Assembly: GCF_016785085.1 (NCBI RefSeq)
Contig: NZ_JAENHO010000005.1
Span: 310,001 to 374,000 of the forward strand
Reading direction: 5' to 3'
DNA length: 64,000 bases
From: Paractinoplanes lichenicola
GTDB taxonomy: Bacteria; Actinomycetota; Actinomycetes; Mycobacteriales; Micromonosporaceae
In this document: positions 1 through 7,845 of the stretch, piece after piece
Layout: each line of letters opens with the position of its first letter
Position numbering within the stretch: the first letter of the stretch is position 1
Made by a program: the position numbers and the translations under genes
The notes under the pieces: generated by a model
Told to the model about the DNA's origin: nothing
Databases searched by the model: none
Seen by the model: the letters and a program-made list of their open reading frames with translations, nothing else

Positions 1-1
1 C

Positions 2-319
2 TACATCGTGAGCTGGGGCGACGCCTCCTTCTGGATCTCCCCGGCGACGCTCGTCTTCGAGGGCGCGTGGGGCATCTGCGGTGAGTTCGGCCCGGTCTTC
101 GAGCAGCTCGAGATCGCCGACATCCACCGCCTCGACCCGTCGGACGGGCACCCCGAGCCGTCGTGGCACGTCGAGGGGCACAACTTCGGCTTCCACCTGC
201 GGGCGCGGGGTTACCGCCAGCATCTGCGGAGCGCGCCCCGACTCGTACACCGGAAGGTTTTGACCTCGGACGAACGCGGCGGGGTCAGCTTCGCGGAGCG
301 CTCGTTCCAGCCAGGCTGA
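2..319 (+). CDS. Hypothetical protein, C-terminal part
   Basis: The gene enters from outside the window and is open from base 2 to a TGA at 317-319, giving about 105 residues. The readable part is rich in Trp, Phe and acidic residues, as in a soluble globular protein. I recognise no domain. Its last 35 bases overlap the end of the convergent kinase-like gene. The frame is supported mainly by uninterrupted length and plausible composition, so the call is moderate. Confidence 0.5.
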   Translation, partial: YIVSWGDASFWISPATLVFEGAWGICGEFGPVFEQLEIADIHRLDPSDGHPEPSWHVEGHNFGFHLRARGYRQHLRSAPRLVHRKVLTSDERGGVSFAERSFQPG

Positions 320-884
320 ACCGCTCGACCGCGAGGCCGGCCACCTCGTCGGGTTTTCGGTGCGTGTTGTCGACGCGCAGGTAGTCGTCGCGGCCCTCGA
401 ACTCCGTCGTCGAGTTCAGCTGATATTGGTCGTCGGCCTCGATCAGGTGGAGCCGGGAGCGGTCGAGGTCACGCTTCGAGGCCTTCTCGGCCAGCCTGTC
501 CTCGCCCGCGTTGCGTTTCAGGCGGGCCTCCTGCGACGCCTCGAGCTCGAGGAACAGCACGCGGCCGCCGCGCTTGACAAACGGCTCGGCATATCCGTCG
601 AGGGCCGCTATGTCGGCCGGCTGGTCGAAGGCGCAGACATAAGTGAACACGAGCCCCGGCAGATCGCTGGCCGCCACCTCGTCGAGCACGCCCCTGCGGA
701 AACCCTCGACCAGGCGATGGAACGGCGGCGTGCCGAAGTCGAAGAACCGCAGCACCGGCTCGATCGTCAGGTGATTGTGGAACACCCGGAAACCGGTGCG
801 CGCGGCGATCGCGTTGCCCACGGTCATCTTGCCCACGGCGGGGGGCCCGATGACGAAGAGCAGGGTCGGCGCGGTCCGATTCAT
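285..884 (-). CDS. P-loop nucleotide kinase-like protein
   Basis: This 199-residue protein begins with a hydrophobic strand followed by a Walker A loop, GPPAVGKMT, at residues 13-21. That is the layout of small kinases such as shikimate, gluconate and adenylate kinase. A later strand, GGRVLFLELEAS, followed by a basic segment resembles the core and lid of that superfamily. The substrate cannot be told. The ATG at 884 starts directly at the P-loop strand, so little can be missing. The gene is convergent with the upstream hypothetical gene and lies next to the IS110 insertion. Confidence 0.75.
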   Translation of the reverse strand: MNRTAPTLLFVIGPPAVGKMTVGNAIAARTGFRVFHNHLTIEPVLRFFDFGTPPFHRLVEGFRRGVLDEVAASDLPGLVFTYVCAFDQPADIAALDGYAEPFVKRGGRVLFLELEASQEARLKRNAGEDRLAEKASKRDLDRSRLHLIEADDQYQLNSTTEFEGRDDYLRVDNTHRKPDEVAGLAVERFSLAGTSAPRS

Positions 885-951
885 GCGCGGAGCGTAGCGA
901 AATCGCCCTCGCCACGGCCCCCGATTTTCCCGCCCCTGATGCTCCTGTAAG

Positions 952-2037
952 TCAAGTTGTGGATAACTGGGCGGGTGGGGGTGTTTGCAGGGTGTTGCGG
1001 CGTAGGGCGTTTTGTAGGTGGGTGAATAGTTCGCGGGCTATGTAGCGTTTGAGGCAGCGTCTGATGTCGCGGTCGCTGAGGCCTTGGCGGGTTCTGCGGT
1101 CGATGTAGGCGCGGGTTTCTGGGTGGTGCCGGCTGCGGCTGAGCGCGATGGTGTGCAGGGCTTTGTTGGCTTGCCGGTCACCTGAGCGGTTGAGGCGGTG
1201 CCGGTCGGTGCGCCCGGAACTGGCGGGTAGGGGTGCGGCGCCGCAGAGCATCGCGAACGCGGCTTCGGCGCGGAGTCGTTGCGGGTTGTCGCCGGCGGTG
1301 ATCAGCAGTTGAGCGGCGGTGGCGGGGCCGACACCGGGCCGGGCGAGCAGGTCCGGGGCGAGCTCACGCAGGATCAACTCGAGGTCGAGGTCGGCCTCGC
1401 GGATTTCTGCGGCCAGGTTGTGGCAGCGGCGGGCCAGCCGGCGTAGTGCCAGAGCGGTTGCGGTGCAGGGTTCGGTCATGTCGAAGCCTGGTTTCAGGTC
1501 GGCCGCCGCGGCGATCAGCCGGTCGGTGCCCAGGCCGCTCAACTGGCTGCGCAGGGGTTCGGGGGCGGTGCGGGCTATCGCGGTCAGGGCGTTTTTCGCC
1601 GCGGTCCGGGCTTTGACGGCAGTGGCGCGGGTGGTCGTGATGACTCGGAGCGTCTCGACAATCCCGGTCCGGGTCTTCGGGACAGTGGTGGCGGTGCCGG
1701 CCAGTACGGCCCGGGCTGCGGTCTCCGCGTCGATGGAGTCGCTTTTGCCGCGGCGTCGGCGGGTCTTACGGCTGGGCCGGTCGACCTCGATCACCGAGAT
1801 GCCCTGGGCGTGCAGGTGCCGGTAGAGGCCGACGCCATAGCTGCCGGTGCCCTCGACCCCGACCTGCCGGACCCGGCCGAAACTGGCCAGCCAGTCCAAC
1901 AGCTGCCGGTAGCCGTCGGGATCGGTGGGAAACTGCTGGTGACCGAGGAGACGGCCGGTGGTGTCGACAGCGGCGGCGGTATGGGTGTCGGCGTGGGTGT
2001 CGACACCGCCGATCACCTCGACCAAAGTTTCTGTCAT
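952..2037 (-). CDS. IS110-family transposase (DEDD recombinase)
   Basis: The 361-residue protein has the two IS110 parts. The N-terminal RuvC-like DEDD domain shows GGVDTHADTH near residue 10, VEGTGSYG near 60 and KSDSIDAETA near 98. The C-terminal transposase_20 domain shows RPGVGPATAAQL and CGAAPLPASSGRT, the latter around the serine used by this family. Length is normal. The start is taken at the ATG at 2037, because the family motif follows within ten residues; an upstream in-frame ATG at 2085 would add an atypical extension. The gene looks intact and possibly active. Confidence 0.95.
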   Translation of the reverse strand: MTETLVEVIGGVDTHADTHTAAAVDTTGRLLGHQQFPTDPDGYRQLLDWLASFGRVRQVGVEGTGSYGVGLYRHLHAQGISVIEVDRPSRKTRRRRGKSDSIDAETAARAVLAGTATTVPKTRTGIVETLRVITTTRATAVKARTAAKNALTAIARTAPEPLRSQLSGLGTDRLIAAAADLKPGFDMTEPCTATALALRRLARRCHNLAAEIREADLDLELILRELAPDLLARPGVGPATAAQLLITAGDNPQRLRAEAAFAMLCGAAPLPASSGRTDRHRLNRSGDRQANKALHTIALSRSRHHPETRAYIDRRTRQGLSDRDIRRCLKRYIARELFTHLQNALRRNTLQTPPPAQLSTT

Positions 2038-2079
2038 GGTGGTCTGTGCTGCCCTCTGCTGTGGTGAACGGGGTCGGCA

Positions 2080-2160
2080 CACCACCGGGCAAGGGCGGAC
2101 AGCACGTTGACGGGGCTTCTAGCCAAGCTCCTGTTAAGTCACCGTTCTTGCCCGGTGGTG
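2080..2160 (-). ncRNA. Candidate IS110 bridge RNA region
   Basis: The leader upstream of the transposase contains a perfect 14-bp inverted repeat, 2080-2093 against 2147-2160. It encloses a 7-bp stem, 2112-2118 against 2125-2131, with one G-U pair. The enclosed segment 2127-2140 matches the right end of the element at 941-953. IS110 elements are known to encode a bridge RNA in this position, with loops that match donor and target DNA. Transcript ends are not determined, and the assignment is inference from position, structure and the match. Confidence 0.5.
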
Positions 2161-2599
2161 GCCCCAGCGGCGGTCGACAGATCAGGGTTAAGGCAGTCAC
2201 ACGACGCCCGGGGAAAACAGGGTCAGACCGACACCGGTGATCCACCAAGTTCTATCGCGGACACCACGTGGACAAAGAGTCAGACCCCGCTGAGGCCAAC
2301 CCAGCATCTCAACGTGGACAACTCCGCATTGTGGATAACCCGTTCCGCCCCCTCCCGATCACGTAGGGTCCCACCACACCCGGGTGGGAGGGGGTGGCGG
2401 TGGCAGGTTGTGGTTGGTTCAAGATCAAATGCGAACTGCAGACGTACGCCACGTCGGGCCGACAAAAGCAATGGGGCCGAACTCCGCCTTCGGCGGCTGC
2501 CACGCGCGGCCTGAGCGGGAGGCGCGGCCGTAGCGCGCGACCGGGATGTTCCCGATGGCTGGGCCGGGCGAGTGACCGAGGGACGAGCGTGCGGGGTTG
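2161..2599. other. Intergenic stretch with DnaA-box-like motifs
   Basis: No convincing gene is seen between the IS110 leader and the permease stop codon. The stretch holds a GTGGACAA at 2314-2321 and a TGTGGATAA at 2330-2338, spaced 17 bases start to start, and a related GTGGACAAA near 2269. A short hairpin-like CCCACC/GGGTGG pair near 2371-2390 could terminate transcription. Open frames here show no protein-like composition. Confidence 0.5.
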
Positions 2600-3364
2600 T
2601 CAGCTCAGGGCGCGATACAGCAGGAGCAGGCCGATAGCTGTGCCGAAGGTGACGATGATGATGCGGAGCACGTGGGAGGGCAGGCGCTGGGCGAGTTTGG
2701 CGCCCGCGTAGCCGCCGACGACCGTGGCCGGTGCCAGGATCGCGACGGCGGCCCAGTCGACCGGGGCGAAGAAGGCGAAGACCAGCAGCGTGACCAGCCC
2801 CACCGCGGCCGACAGGACGTTCTTGAGGGCGTTGATCCGGTTCAGCGGCTCGTCCAGGATCAGGGCCAGCGCCGCCACATACATGACGCCCAGCGCGGCG
2901 CCGAAGTAGCCGCCGTAGATCGCGCCGACGAAGACGACTGCCTGCAGCGAGGCGGCCGCCCGGCGGGGTGACATGGCGCGCGGATGCCCGACGAGGCCGC
3001 GCAGCCGCTGCTGGAAGGCGAGCGTGGCGGCCGCCCCGAGCACCAGGAACGGCACGATCAGCTCGAACGCGCGGGCCGGCGTGAGCAGCAGCAACGCGCA
3101 CCCGCCGGCCGCGCCCAGCACACACGCGGGCAGGGTCGCGGTCACCCGGGCCCGCTGCCCGGCGAGGTCGGCCCGGCTGCCGATCACGCTGGAGACGTAC
3201 CCGGGAAAGACCGAGACGGAATTGGTGACGTTGGCCGCCACCGAGGGCAACCCCGTCGCGATCAGGCTCGGGAACGTGATCAGTGAGCCGCCGCCGGCGA
3301 TCGCGTTGACCGCCCCGGCCGCGACACCGGCCAGCAGGAGCAGGGCGACGTGTGCGATATCCAT
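2600..3364 (-). CDS. TauE/SafE-family membrane permease
   Basis: This 254-residue protein is almost wholly hydrophobic, with about seven or eight membrane helices. It opens with the family signature AGGGSLITFPSLIATG followed by NVTNSV. A second motif in the C-terminal half, NRINALKNVLSA, matches the usual two-fold repeat of TauE/SafE (DUF81) permeases. Members move sulfite, sulfoacetate or other organic anions; the substrate here is unknown. The ATG at 3364 lies 20 bases from the divergent rnpB gene, so the two promoters must overlap. Confidence 0.9.
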   Translation of the reverse strand: MDIAHVALLLLAGVAAGAVNAIAGGGSLITFPSLIATGLPSVAANVTNSVSVFPGYVSSVIGSRADLAGQRARVTATLPACVLGAAGGCALLLLTPARAFELIVPFLVLGAAATLAFQQRLRGLVGHPRAMSPRRAAASLQAVVFVGAIYGGYFGAALGVMYVAALALILDEPLNRINALKNVLSAAVGLVTLLVFAFFAPVDWAAVAILAPATVVGGYAGAKLAQRLPSHVLRIIIVTFGTAIGLLLLYRALS

Positions 3365-3376
3365 GATGAGTAGAAT
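3348..3376 (+). promoter_or_regulatory. Probable rnpB promoter
   Basis: A TAGAAT hexamer at 3371-3376 lies eight bases before the inferred 5' end of RNase P RNA and is a good -10 element. The -35 region would fall near 3348-3353, inside the start of the divergent permease gene, and has no strong match. The call rests on the -10 and its spacing. Confidence 0.55.
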
Positions 3377-3383
3377 GACCGGG

Positions 3384-3795
3384 CGACGGACGAGTCGGCC
3401 AGGCGGTCGCGTCGGTTCCCTTCGGGGTGCCGCCGAGGAACGTCCGGACTCCGTAGAGCAGGGTGGTTGTTAACGGCAACCCGGGGCGACCCGCGGGACA
3501 GTGCCACAGAGAACAGACCGCCGGCCCCCAAAGGCCGGTAAGGGTGAAACGGTGAGGTAAGAGCTCACCAGCATCCCGGGTGACCGGGGTGGCTAGGTAA
3601 ACCCCACCCGGAGCAAGGCCAAGCAAGGCCACTGCCGCGAGGCGGTGGCCGGCGCAGGCGTTCGAGGGCTGCTCGCCCGAGCCTGCGGGTAGGCCGCAAG
3701 AGCCGAGCCGGCAACGGCCGGCCGAGATGGATGACCGCCCACGGCGACCACGGTCGCCGGGACAAAATCCGGCGTACAGGCTGACTCGTCCGTCG
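3384..3795 (+). ncRNA. rnpB: RNase P RNA (type A)
   Basis: This is the catalytic RNA of ribonuclease P, which matures tRNA 5' ends. Hallmarks appear in order: the 5' P1 strand at 3384-3400, the conserved GAGGAACGTCCGGACTCC near 3434, CAGTGCCACAGAGAACAGACC near 3500, GGTAAGGGTGAAACGGTG, then AGGTAAACCCC, AGATGGATGACCGCC near 3725, and ACAAAATCCGGCGTACAGGC near 3762. The 3' P1 strand GGCTGACTCGTCCGTCG at 3779-3795 pairs with the 5' end. About 410 nt is normal for actinobacteria. Ends are set by the P1 pairing, to within a few bases. Confidence 0.97.
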
Positions 3796-3884
3796 CCTTC
3801 GACGTCACACCGTTGATCACGGCGCTGAAGTGCATCAATGGACGGACCGTTGTTGGGTGTGGTTCTCCTCGGCAACTAGCAGGG

Positions 3885-4064
3885 TCAGGACTCTACCTCG
3901 CTCTCCGCCGGGGTTCGTGGCAGCAAGAACGTGCGGGACCTGATCCAGCGTTCCGTCCCGATGCCGCGTCGGCGCAGCTGGGTCAGGCCTTCCTGAGTCG
4001 CGTAGATGCCTAGCACCGCCGCCAAACCGGCGACGATCGGCTCGGCCACGTCAGCCCACGTCAT
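3885..4064 (-). CDS. Small hypothetical protein
   Basis: This is a 59-residue reading frame preceded by a strong ribosome site, GGAGGTGG, six bases before the ATG at 4064. The N-terminal part, about residues 4-24, is hydrophobic with alanine and glycine, like a single membrane segment. The C-terminal half is basic then acidic. A longer in-frame start exists upstream, but the SD site favours 4064. I recognise no family. Confidence 0.6.
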   Translation of the reverse strand: MTWADVAEPIVAGLAAVLGIYATQEGLTQLRRRGIGTERWIRSRTFLLPRTPAESEVES

Positions 4065-4117
4065 AGCCACCTCCGAAGCTCTCTTCGGTCGACGCGCGGT
4101 TTTGGTGAGGCGGGCGA

Positions 4118-4594
4118 TCAATAACCCGGTGGCTGGCCGGCGGCTGCCCGAGCTGCGGCCTCGGCCGGGGTGTCGTAGTAGCCGGGCCGCGCCACCAGCA
4201 CCGACTGGAAGAAGTAGCCCTCCTCCTCGTCGGGGTCGTCGTCCGCGGCGAACGGTCGCCACAGGGCGAGGAGCAGCTCGGGTGCCACAAAGCCGTCGCC
4301 GTCCGGCACCAGTTGGGTGTGCTCGGACAGGCGCTCGACGACGGTCAGCGCGGGCAACTCGAAGACGTTGACGTTGCGATAGGTGACGGTGTCGACGGGG
4401 TCGTGCGGGCGCCAGACCTCGATCGCATCGACGCCGACGCTGAGACCGAGGCCGCTCGGGCGGTGAACCAACGGGCCGCCCGTCGGGTTCGGCGGCAGGG
4501 GGCCGAGGAACTCCAGGGCTGTGCGGGCCGCGTCGGGTGTCATGCCCAGGCGTAGGGGGCCGACGCCGTACGGCGGGTCGAGGACGAACTCCAT
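4118..4594 (-). CDS. Hypothetical protein
   Basis: The 158-residue soluble protein opens with a PYGVGPLRLGMT segment. That resembles the repeated 'G-I-G-P-x-R-L-G-M-T' opening seen in several bacterial proteins of unknown function. An acidic stretch, DDDPDEEEG, sits near residue 120 and the tail is Ala-rich. There are no membrane segments. It is followed by the small frame at 3885-4064 and lies eight bases after the flavin-oxidase-like gene on the same strand, so co-transcription is likely. Function unknown. Confidence 0.7.
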   Translation of the reverse strand: MEFVLDPPYGVGPLRLGMTPDAARTALEFLGPLPPNPTGGPLVHRPSGLGLSVGVDAIEVWRPHDPVDTVTYRNVNVFELPALTVVERLSEHTQLVPDGDGFVAPELLLALWRPFAADDDPDEEEGYFFQSVLVARPGYYDTPAEAAARAAAGQPPGY

Positions 4595-4601
4595 GCGACG
4601 A

Positions 4602-5150
4602 TCATGACGGGTCGGGGAACGTCCAGCGCGTCGGGTCGAACTGGTCCTGGGTGGGGAAGGCGTAGGCCCGTACAGGGGTCAGCTCCCACACCTCGTACGG
4701 TGGCCCGCCCGACGTGGGGGCGCCGCCCTCGGCGTCCAGCTGGTCGCCGCGGACGACGGTGGGCCAGGAGAAGACCTCGCGCAGGGCGGCGGACGCGCGG
4801 GGCAGGTTCGAGGCAGCTGTTACCCGGCCCTCGACGACCAGGTGGAGGGTCTTCAAGTCGACGCTCAGGCTCACCGAAGGCTGCTGGGTGAAGAGGTGGG
4901 TCTTGGCAGCCGACTCCTTCGAGACGAAGAAGAACGAACCGTCGTCCCAGGCGGCGAAGATCGGGCGTACGTGTGGGGCCGCGCCCGAGTGGGTGACGCT
5001 GAGCCAGAACGGGCCCGCCTCGCCGTTTCGCAGCAGCTCGGCAGGCCACGAGGCCAGGGGCAGGGCGCCCGCCGCAAAACCGGGAGGCCGGGCGCCGTCC
5101 CGGAGGATCGGCTCTACGCGAGGTCGGACGGGTTCGTGTTCGCTCCGCAT
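4602..5150 (-). CDS. Pyridoxamine 5'-phosphate oxidase-like flavin protein
   Basis: The 182-residue protein has the split beta-barrel pattern of the PNPOx-like FMN/F420 superfamily. It shows GPFWLSVTHSGAAPHVRPI near residue 45, then DDGSFFFVSKESAAKTHL and PSVSLSVDLKTLHLVVEGR. The C-terminal PTRWTFPDP completes the domain. Such proteins use FMN, F420 or haem for small redox reactions; the substrate is unknown. The ATG at 5150 lies within the 3' end of the upstream dehydratase gene (37-bp overlap), which suggests translational coupling. A longer in-frame start upstream would only read through that gene's other frame. Confidence 0.8.
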   Translation of the reverse strand: MRSEHEPVRPRVEPILRDGARPPGFAAGALPLASWPAELLRNGEAGPFWLSVTHSGAAPHVRPIFAAWDDGSFFFVSKESAAKTHLFTQQPSVSLSVDLKTLHLVVEGRVTAASNLPRASAALREVFSWPTVVRGDQLDAEGGAPTSGGPPYEVWELTPVRAYAFPTQDQFDPTRWTFPDPS

Positions 5151-6022
5151 AGCAGCACTACTACCCGCTCGCCGGGGGCGGGAACGTAGGCGCCCGAGGT
5201 CAGGGCCGCGTAGGCCGCCGCCGTGCCGTGTTCGACTGCCTGGCGGTAGTCGTCCCACAGGCGGCGGCGGGCGTCGACGATGGCCTGGTCGTCGACGAGC
5301 ACCGACGGGATGCCGGAGGCCATGTCGAAGGCGATCTGCCCGGCTCGGCGGGCGCCCAGCGAGTCGGCTGCCACGCCGGAGACGGGAACGTCGACCGGGG
5401 AGCCGGCCGCCAACGCGGCGTGCAGGGCGGAGGCGGAGGTCGGTTCGACGGCCACGATGCGGTGGGAGGAACCCAGGGCCGCGATGATCCCGGCGATCAG
5501 GCCACCGCCGCCGACGGCGACCATGACGGTGTCGAAGCCGCCGGGGATCTGGTCGAGCAGTTCCAGGCCGAGGGTGCCGTTGCCCGCCACCATGGCCGGG
5601 TCGTCGTAGGCGTGGCAGAAGTGCGCGCCCGTGGACGTCGCGTGCGCCACGGCCGCCTCGTAGGCCTCCGCGTACTCGTTGCCGATCTGCACCACGTGCG
5701 CGCCCAGCTTGCCGAGCTTGGCCACCTTGACCGCGGGCGCGTTGGCGGGGACGAAAACCTCCGCCCGTACGCCGAGTTCGCGCGCCGCGTAGGCCGCCGC
5801 GAGACCCGCGTTCCCGCCCGAGGCGGCGACGATGCCCGCGGCGGGCAGGTCACCCGCGGCCAGGATCTGGTTGACCATGCCCCGCGTCTTGAACGAGCCC
5901 GCGTGCTGCGTGTGCTCGAGCTTGAACCAGACCCCGCCGTCGCCCTGGAACACGGGCGTGCGCCGGACCCGGCCTTCGAGGCGGGAAACTGCCGCCCGTA
6001 CGTCGTCGATCTGCACTCTCAT
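5114..6022 (-). CDS. Threonine/serine dehydratase-like PLP enzyme
   Basis: This 302-residue fold-type II PLP enzyme carries the cofactor lysine in GSFKTRG near residue 45. It has the substrate loop SGGNAG near 65 and the phosphate-binding GGGG loop near 170 (VAVGGGGLIAG). The C-terminal regulatory ACT domain of biosynthetic IlvA is absent, so it resembles catabolic threonine ammonia-lyase or serine/threonine dehydratase. These deaminate Thr or Ser to a 2-oxo acid. It heads a minus-strand run leading into the PNPOx-like gene. The ATG at 6022 starts directly at the domain. Confidence 0.88.
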   Translation of the reverse strand: MRVQIDDVRAAVSRLEGRVRRTPVFQGDGGVWFKLEHTQHAGSFKTRGMVNQILAAGDLPAAGIVAASGGNAGLAAAYAARELGVRAEVFVPANAPAVKVAKLGKLGAHVVQIGNEYAEAYEAAVAHATSTGAHFCHAYDDPAMVAGNGTLGLELLDQIPGGFDTVMVAVGGGGLIAGIIAALGSSHRIVAVEPTSASALHAALAAGSPVDVPVSGVAADSLGARRAGQIAFDMASGIPSVLVDDQAIVDARRRLWDDYRQAVEHGTAAAYAALTSGAYVPAPGERVVVLLCGANTNPSDLA

Positions 6023-6033
6023 CGAGAAGAACT

Positions 6034-7092
6034 CTAGGCGATGCTCCAGGACACCTGCCGCGACGTCACGGGCGTGCGTTCACCCACGAGCCGCGCGATG
6101 TCGAGTAATCGGTTCGAGAAGCCCCATTCGTTGTCGAACCACCCGCGCACCTTCACCCCGCCGTCCGCGGTCGTCTGCGTGCCGGACGGGTCGAACAGGC
6201 ACGACGCCGGGTTGTTCTTCACGTCGATCGACACGGTCGGGTCGGGGTCGTAGGCCAGCACCCGCCGCAGCGAACCGGCCGCCGCCTCGGCCACGGCCCG
6301 GTTGACCTCCTCGACGCTGACCGGCCGGTCGGTCTGCCCGGACAGTTCGGCCAGCGACCCGATCGGGGTGGGCACGCAGTAGTAGCTGTAGCGCATCTCG
6401 CCGATCTCGGGCAGCGCCACCCGCACGAGGTCACCGACCACGTAGTTGTGCGGGATGATGCTCTCGCCGGTGGCCCGGCCCAGCCGCGGGTCGTCGCGCG
6501 AGGTGCCGCTGAACGTGTCCTGCGGCTTCTGCCAGCCCTGCGTGGCCAGCACGACCGACGTGTTCACGGCGCTCAGCCCGAACCGGTCGAGCAGCACCTT
6601 GGCCATCACGGTGAGCGCGTTCACACCGCACGAGCCGGGGGAGACGACGTCGTGGCGGTCCGGGTCGTACGTGGTGTGGTTGGCCCCGTACATGAGGAAC
6701 GCGTCCGGCTCGTCGGCCGAGGCGCTGATCACGACCTTGCGCGCGCCGCCGTGGGTGATGTGGGTGCGGGCGGTCGTGCCGGCCCGGAACCGGCCGGTGG
6801 CCTCGATGACGACGTCGACCCCGGCGTCGGCCCACGGAATGCGTTCGGGCCGTTCATGGTGGAACGCGCGGATTGCATGGTCATTCACGACAAGGTGGTC
6901 GGCGCGGGCCGTGACGGTGCCCGGAAATGCGCCGCGAATGCTGTCCCGGCGCAGCCCGTAGGCCATTTTCTCGGTCGAGGCAAGGTCGTTTACGGCGCCA
7001 ATGGATATTCCCGGATCTCCGGTCGCCGCGACTATCCGTGCGAGACTGCGGCCGATCCGCCCGAATCCGTTGATGCCGATCGTGACACTCAT
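6034..7092 (-). CDS. Glyceraldehyde-3-phosphate dehydrogenase, divergent type
   Basis: The 352-residue protein begins with the NAD-binding motif INGFGRIGRS and ends with GWFDNEWGFSNRLLDIA, both typical of phosphorylating GAPDH. The catalytic cysteine is present in SPGSCGVNALT, but the usual SCTTNC motif is altered: the second cysteine and the threonines are lost. It may therefore be a paralogue with another aldehyde substrate or an anabolic role. The ATG at 7092 is chosen because it sits right at the Rossmann motif. It is downstream of an intergenic region and upstream of the dehydratase gene by 11 bases. Confidence 0.88.
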   Translation of the reverse strand: MSVTIGINGFGRIGRSLARIVAATGDPGISIGAVNDLASTEKMAYGLRRDSIRGAFPGTVTARADHLVVNDHAIRAFHHERPERIPWADAGVDVVIEATGRFRAGTTARTHITHGGARKVVISASADEPDAFLMYGANHTTYDPDRHDVVSPGSCGVNALTVMAKVLLDRFGLSAVNTSVVLATQGWQKPQDTFSGTSRDDPRLGRATGESIIPHNYVVGDLVRVALPEIGEMRYSYYCVPTPIGSLAELSGQTDRPVSVEEVNRAVAEAAAGSLRRVLAYDPDPTVSIDVKNNPASCLFDPSGTQTTADGGVKVRGWFDNEWGFSNRLLDIARLVGERTPVTSRQVSWSIA

Positions 7093-7416
7093 GGATGGCT
7101 CTCCTCGGCCGCTCTGACGGTGCTGTCGCAACACCGGAGGGGTGAACACCCGGAGTTACGCCCTCGACACTATGAGTCGTGCAACTTGCACGTCAACGCA
7201 CGGCGTGTCACACCACAACCTTGATCCACACCGGACGCCGGGCATCCATGCTCGTCGTCATGCCCATCGACCTGCCGATCCTTCCGAATGGCTCTTCCGG
7301 CCGTCTGCGCCTTTCGGATGAGCGTTGCGCATTCCGGCCAGTCGATGTTCTTGCCAGACAATTCGGCTGCCGGGAATTTCAACCCGGACAGCCCTCGTAC
7401 GGTATTCCGGAATCGA
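7093..7416. other. Intergenic region upstream of the GAPDH gene
   Basis: About 320 bases separate the GAPDH start from the stop of the OhrR-type regulator gene. I see no protein-like frame here. The part next to the GAPDH gene presumably carries its promoter, but no clear -35/-10 pair or strong palindrome stands out. Confidence 0.4.
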
Positions 7417-7845
7417 TCAGTGGGTGGCAGCAATCACCCGTGTGAGTGCCGCGTGCAACGACTCCAGTTCCGCTATAGGCATGCCCAAGCGGGCCACGAT
7501 CGCGGGCGGGATCTTCTCGGCCTCGGCCCGCAGCGCGCGGCCCCGCTCGGTCAGCGTCACGGCCAGGCTGCGCTCGTCGGCCGGGTCGCGCTGCCGGTCG
7601 ACGTACCCGATCGTCTCGAGCCTCTTGAGCAGCGGCGAGAGCGTGCCCGGGTCGAGCTGGAGCAGACGGCTGAGCTCGCGCACCGAGAGCGGGGCGTGCT
7701 GCCAGAGCGCGAGCATCACCAGGTATTGCGGGTGGGTCAGGCCCATCGGCTCGAGCAGCGGGCGGTAGAGCCCCACCACGCTGCGCGAAGCCACCGACAG
7801 GGCGAAACACACCTGTCGTTCCAACTCGAGGGGGTCATCGGCCAC
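7417..7845 (-). CDS. MarR-family regulator, OhrR-like
   Basis: The 142-residue winged-helix protein aligns with OhrR. The N-terminal LERQVCFALSVASRS carries the reactive cysteine at residue 13 used to sense organic peroxides. It is followed by YRPLLEPMGLTHPQYLVML and the recognition region LDPGTLSPLLKRLE. A single N-terminal Cys fits the one-cysteine OhrR class. No ohr peroxidase gene is adjacent. The neighbour, overlapping by 11 bases, is an MFS exporter, so this regulator may instead control efflux. Assignment to MarR is firm; redox sensing is inference. Confidence 0.85.
   Translation of the reverse strand: MADDPLELERQVCFALSVASRSVVGLYRPLLEPMGLTHPQYLVMLALWQHAPLSVRELSRLLQLDPGTLSPLLKRLETIGYVDRQRDPADERSLAVTLTERGRALRAEAEKIPPAIVARLGMPIAELESLHAALTRVIAATH

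Larger units (their letters stand above)
941..2160 (-). mobile_element. IS110-family insertion sequence
   Basis: The element holds one DEDD transposase gene plus a structured upstream non-coding end. IS110 elements usually lack terminal inverted repeats, and none are seen. A 13-base sequence at 941-953, overlapping the transposase stop, recurs with one extra T at 2127-2140 inside the upstream non-coding end. The upper border is uncertain and could lie beyond 2160. The element separates a kinase-like gene from a TauE permease gene. Confidence 0.7.

Noticed and set aside
2280-3875. Minus-strand frame across the permease and rnpB
   Set aside because: It reads through the RNase P RNA and a second frame of the permease.
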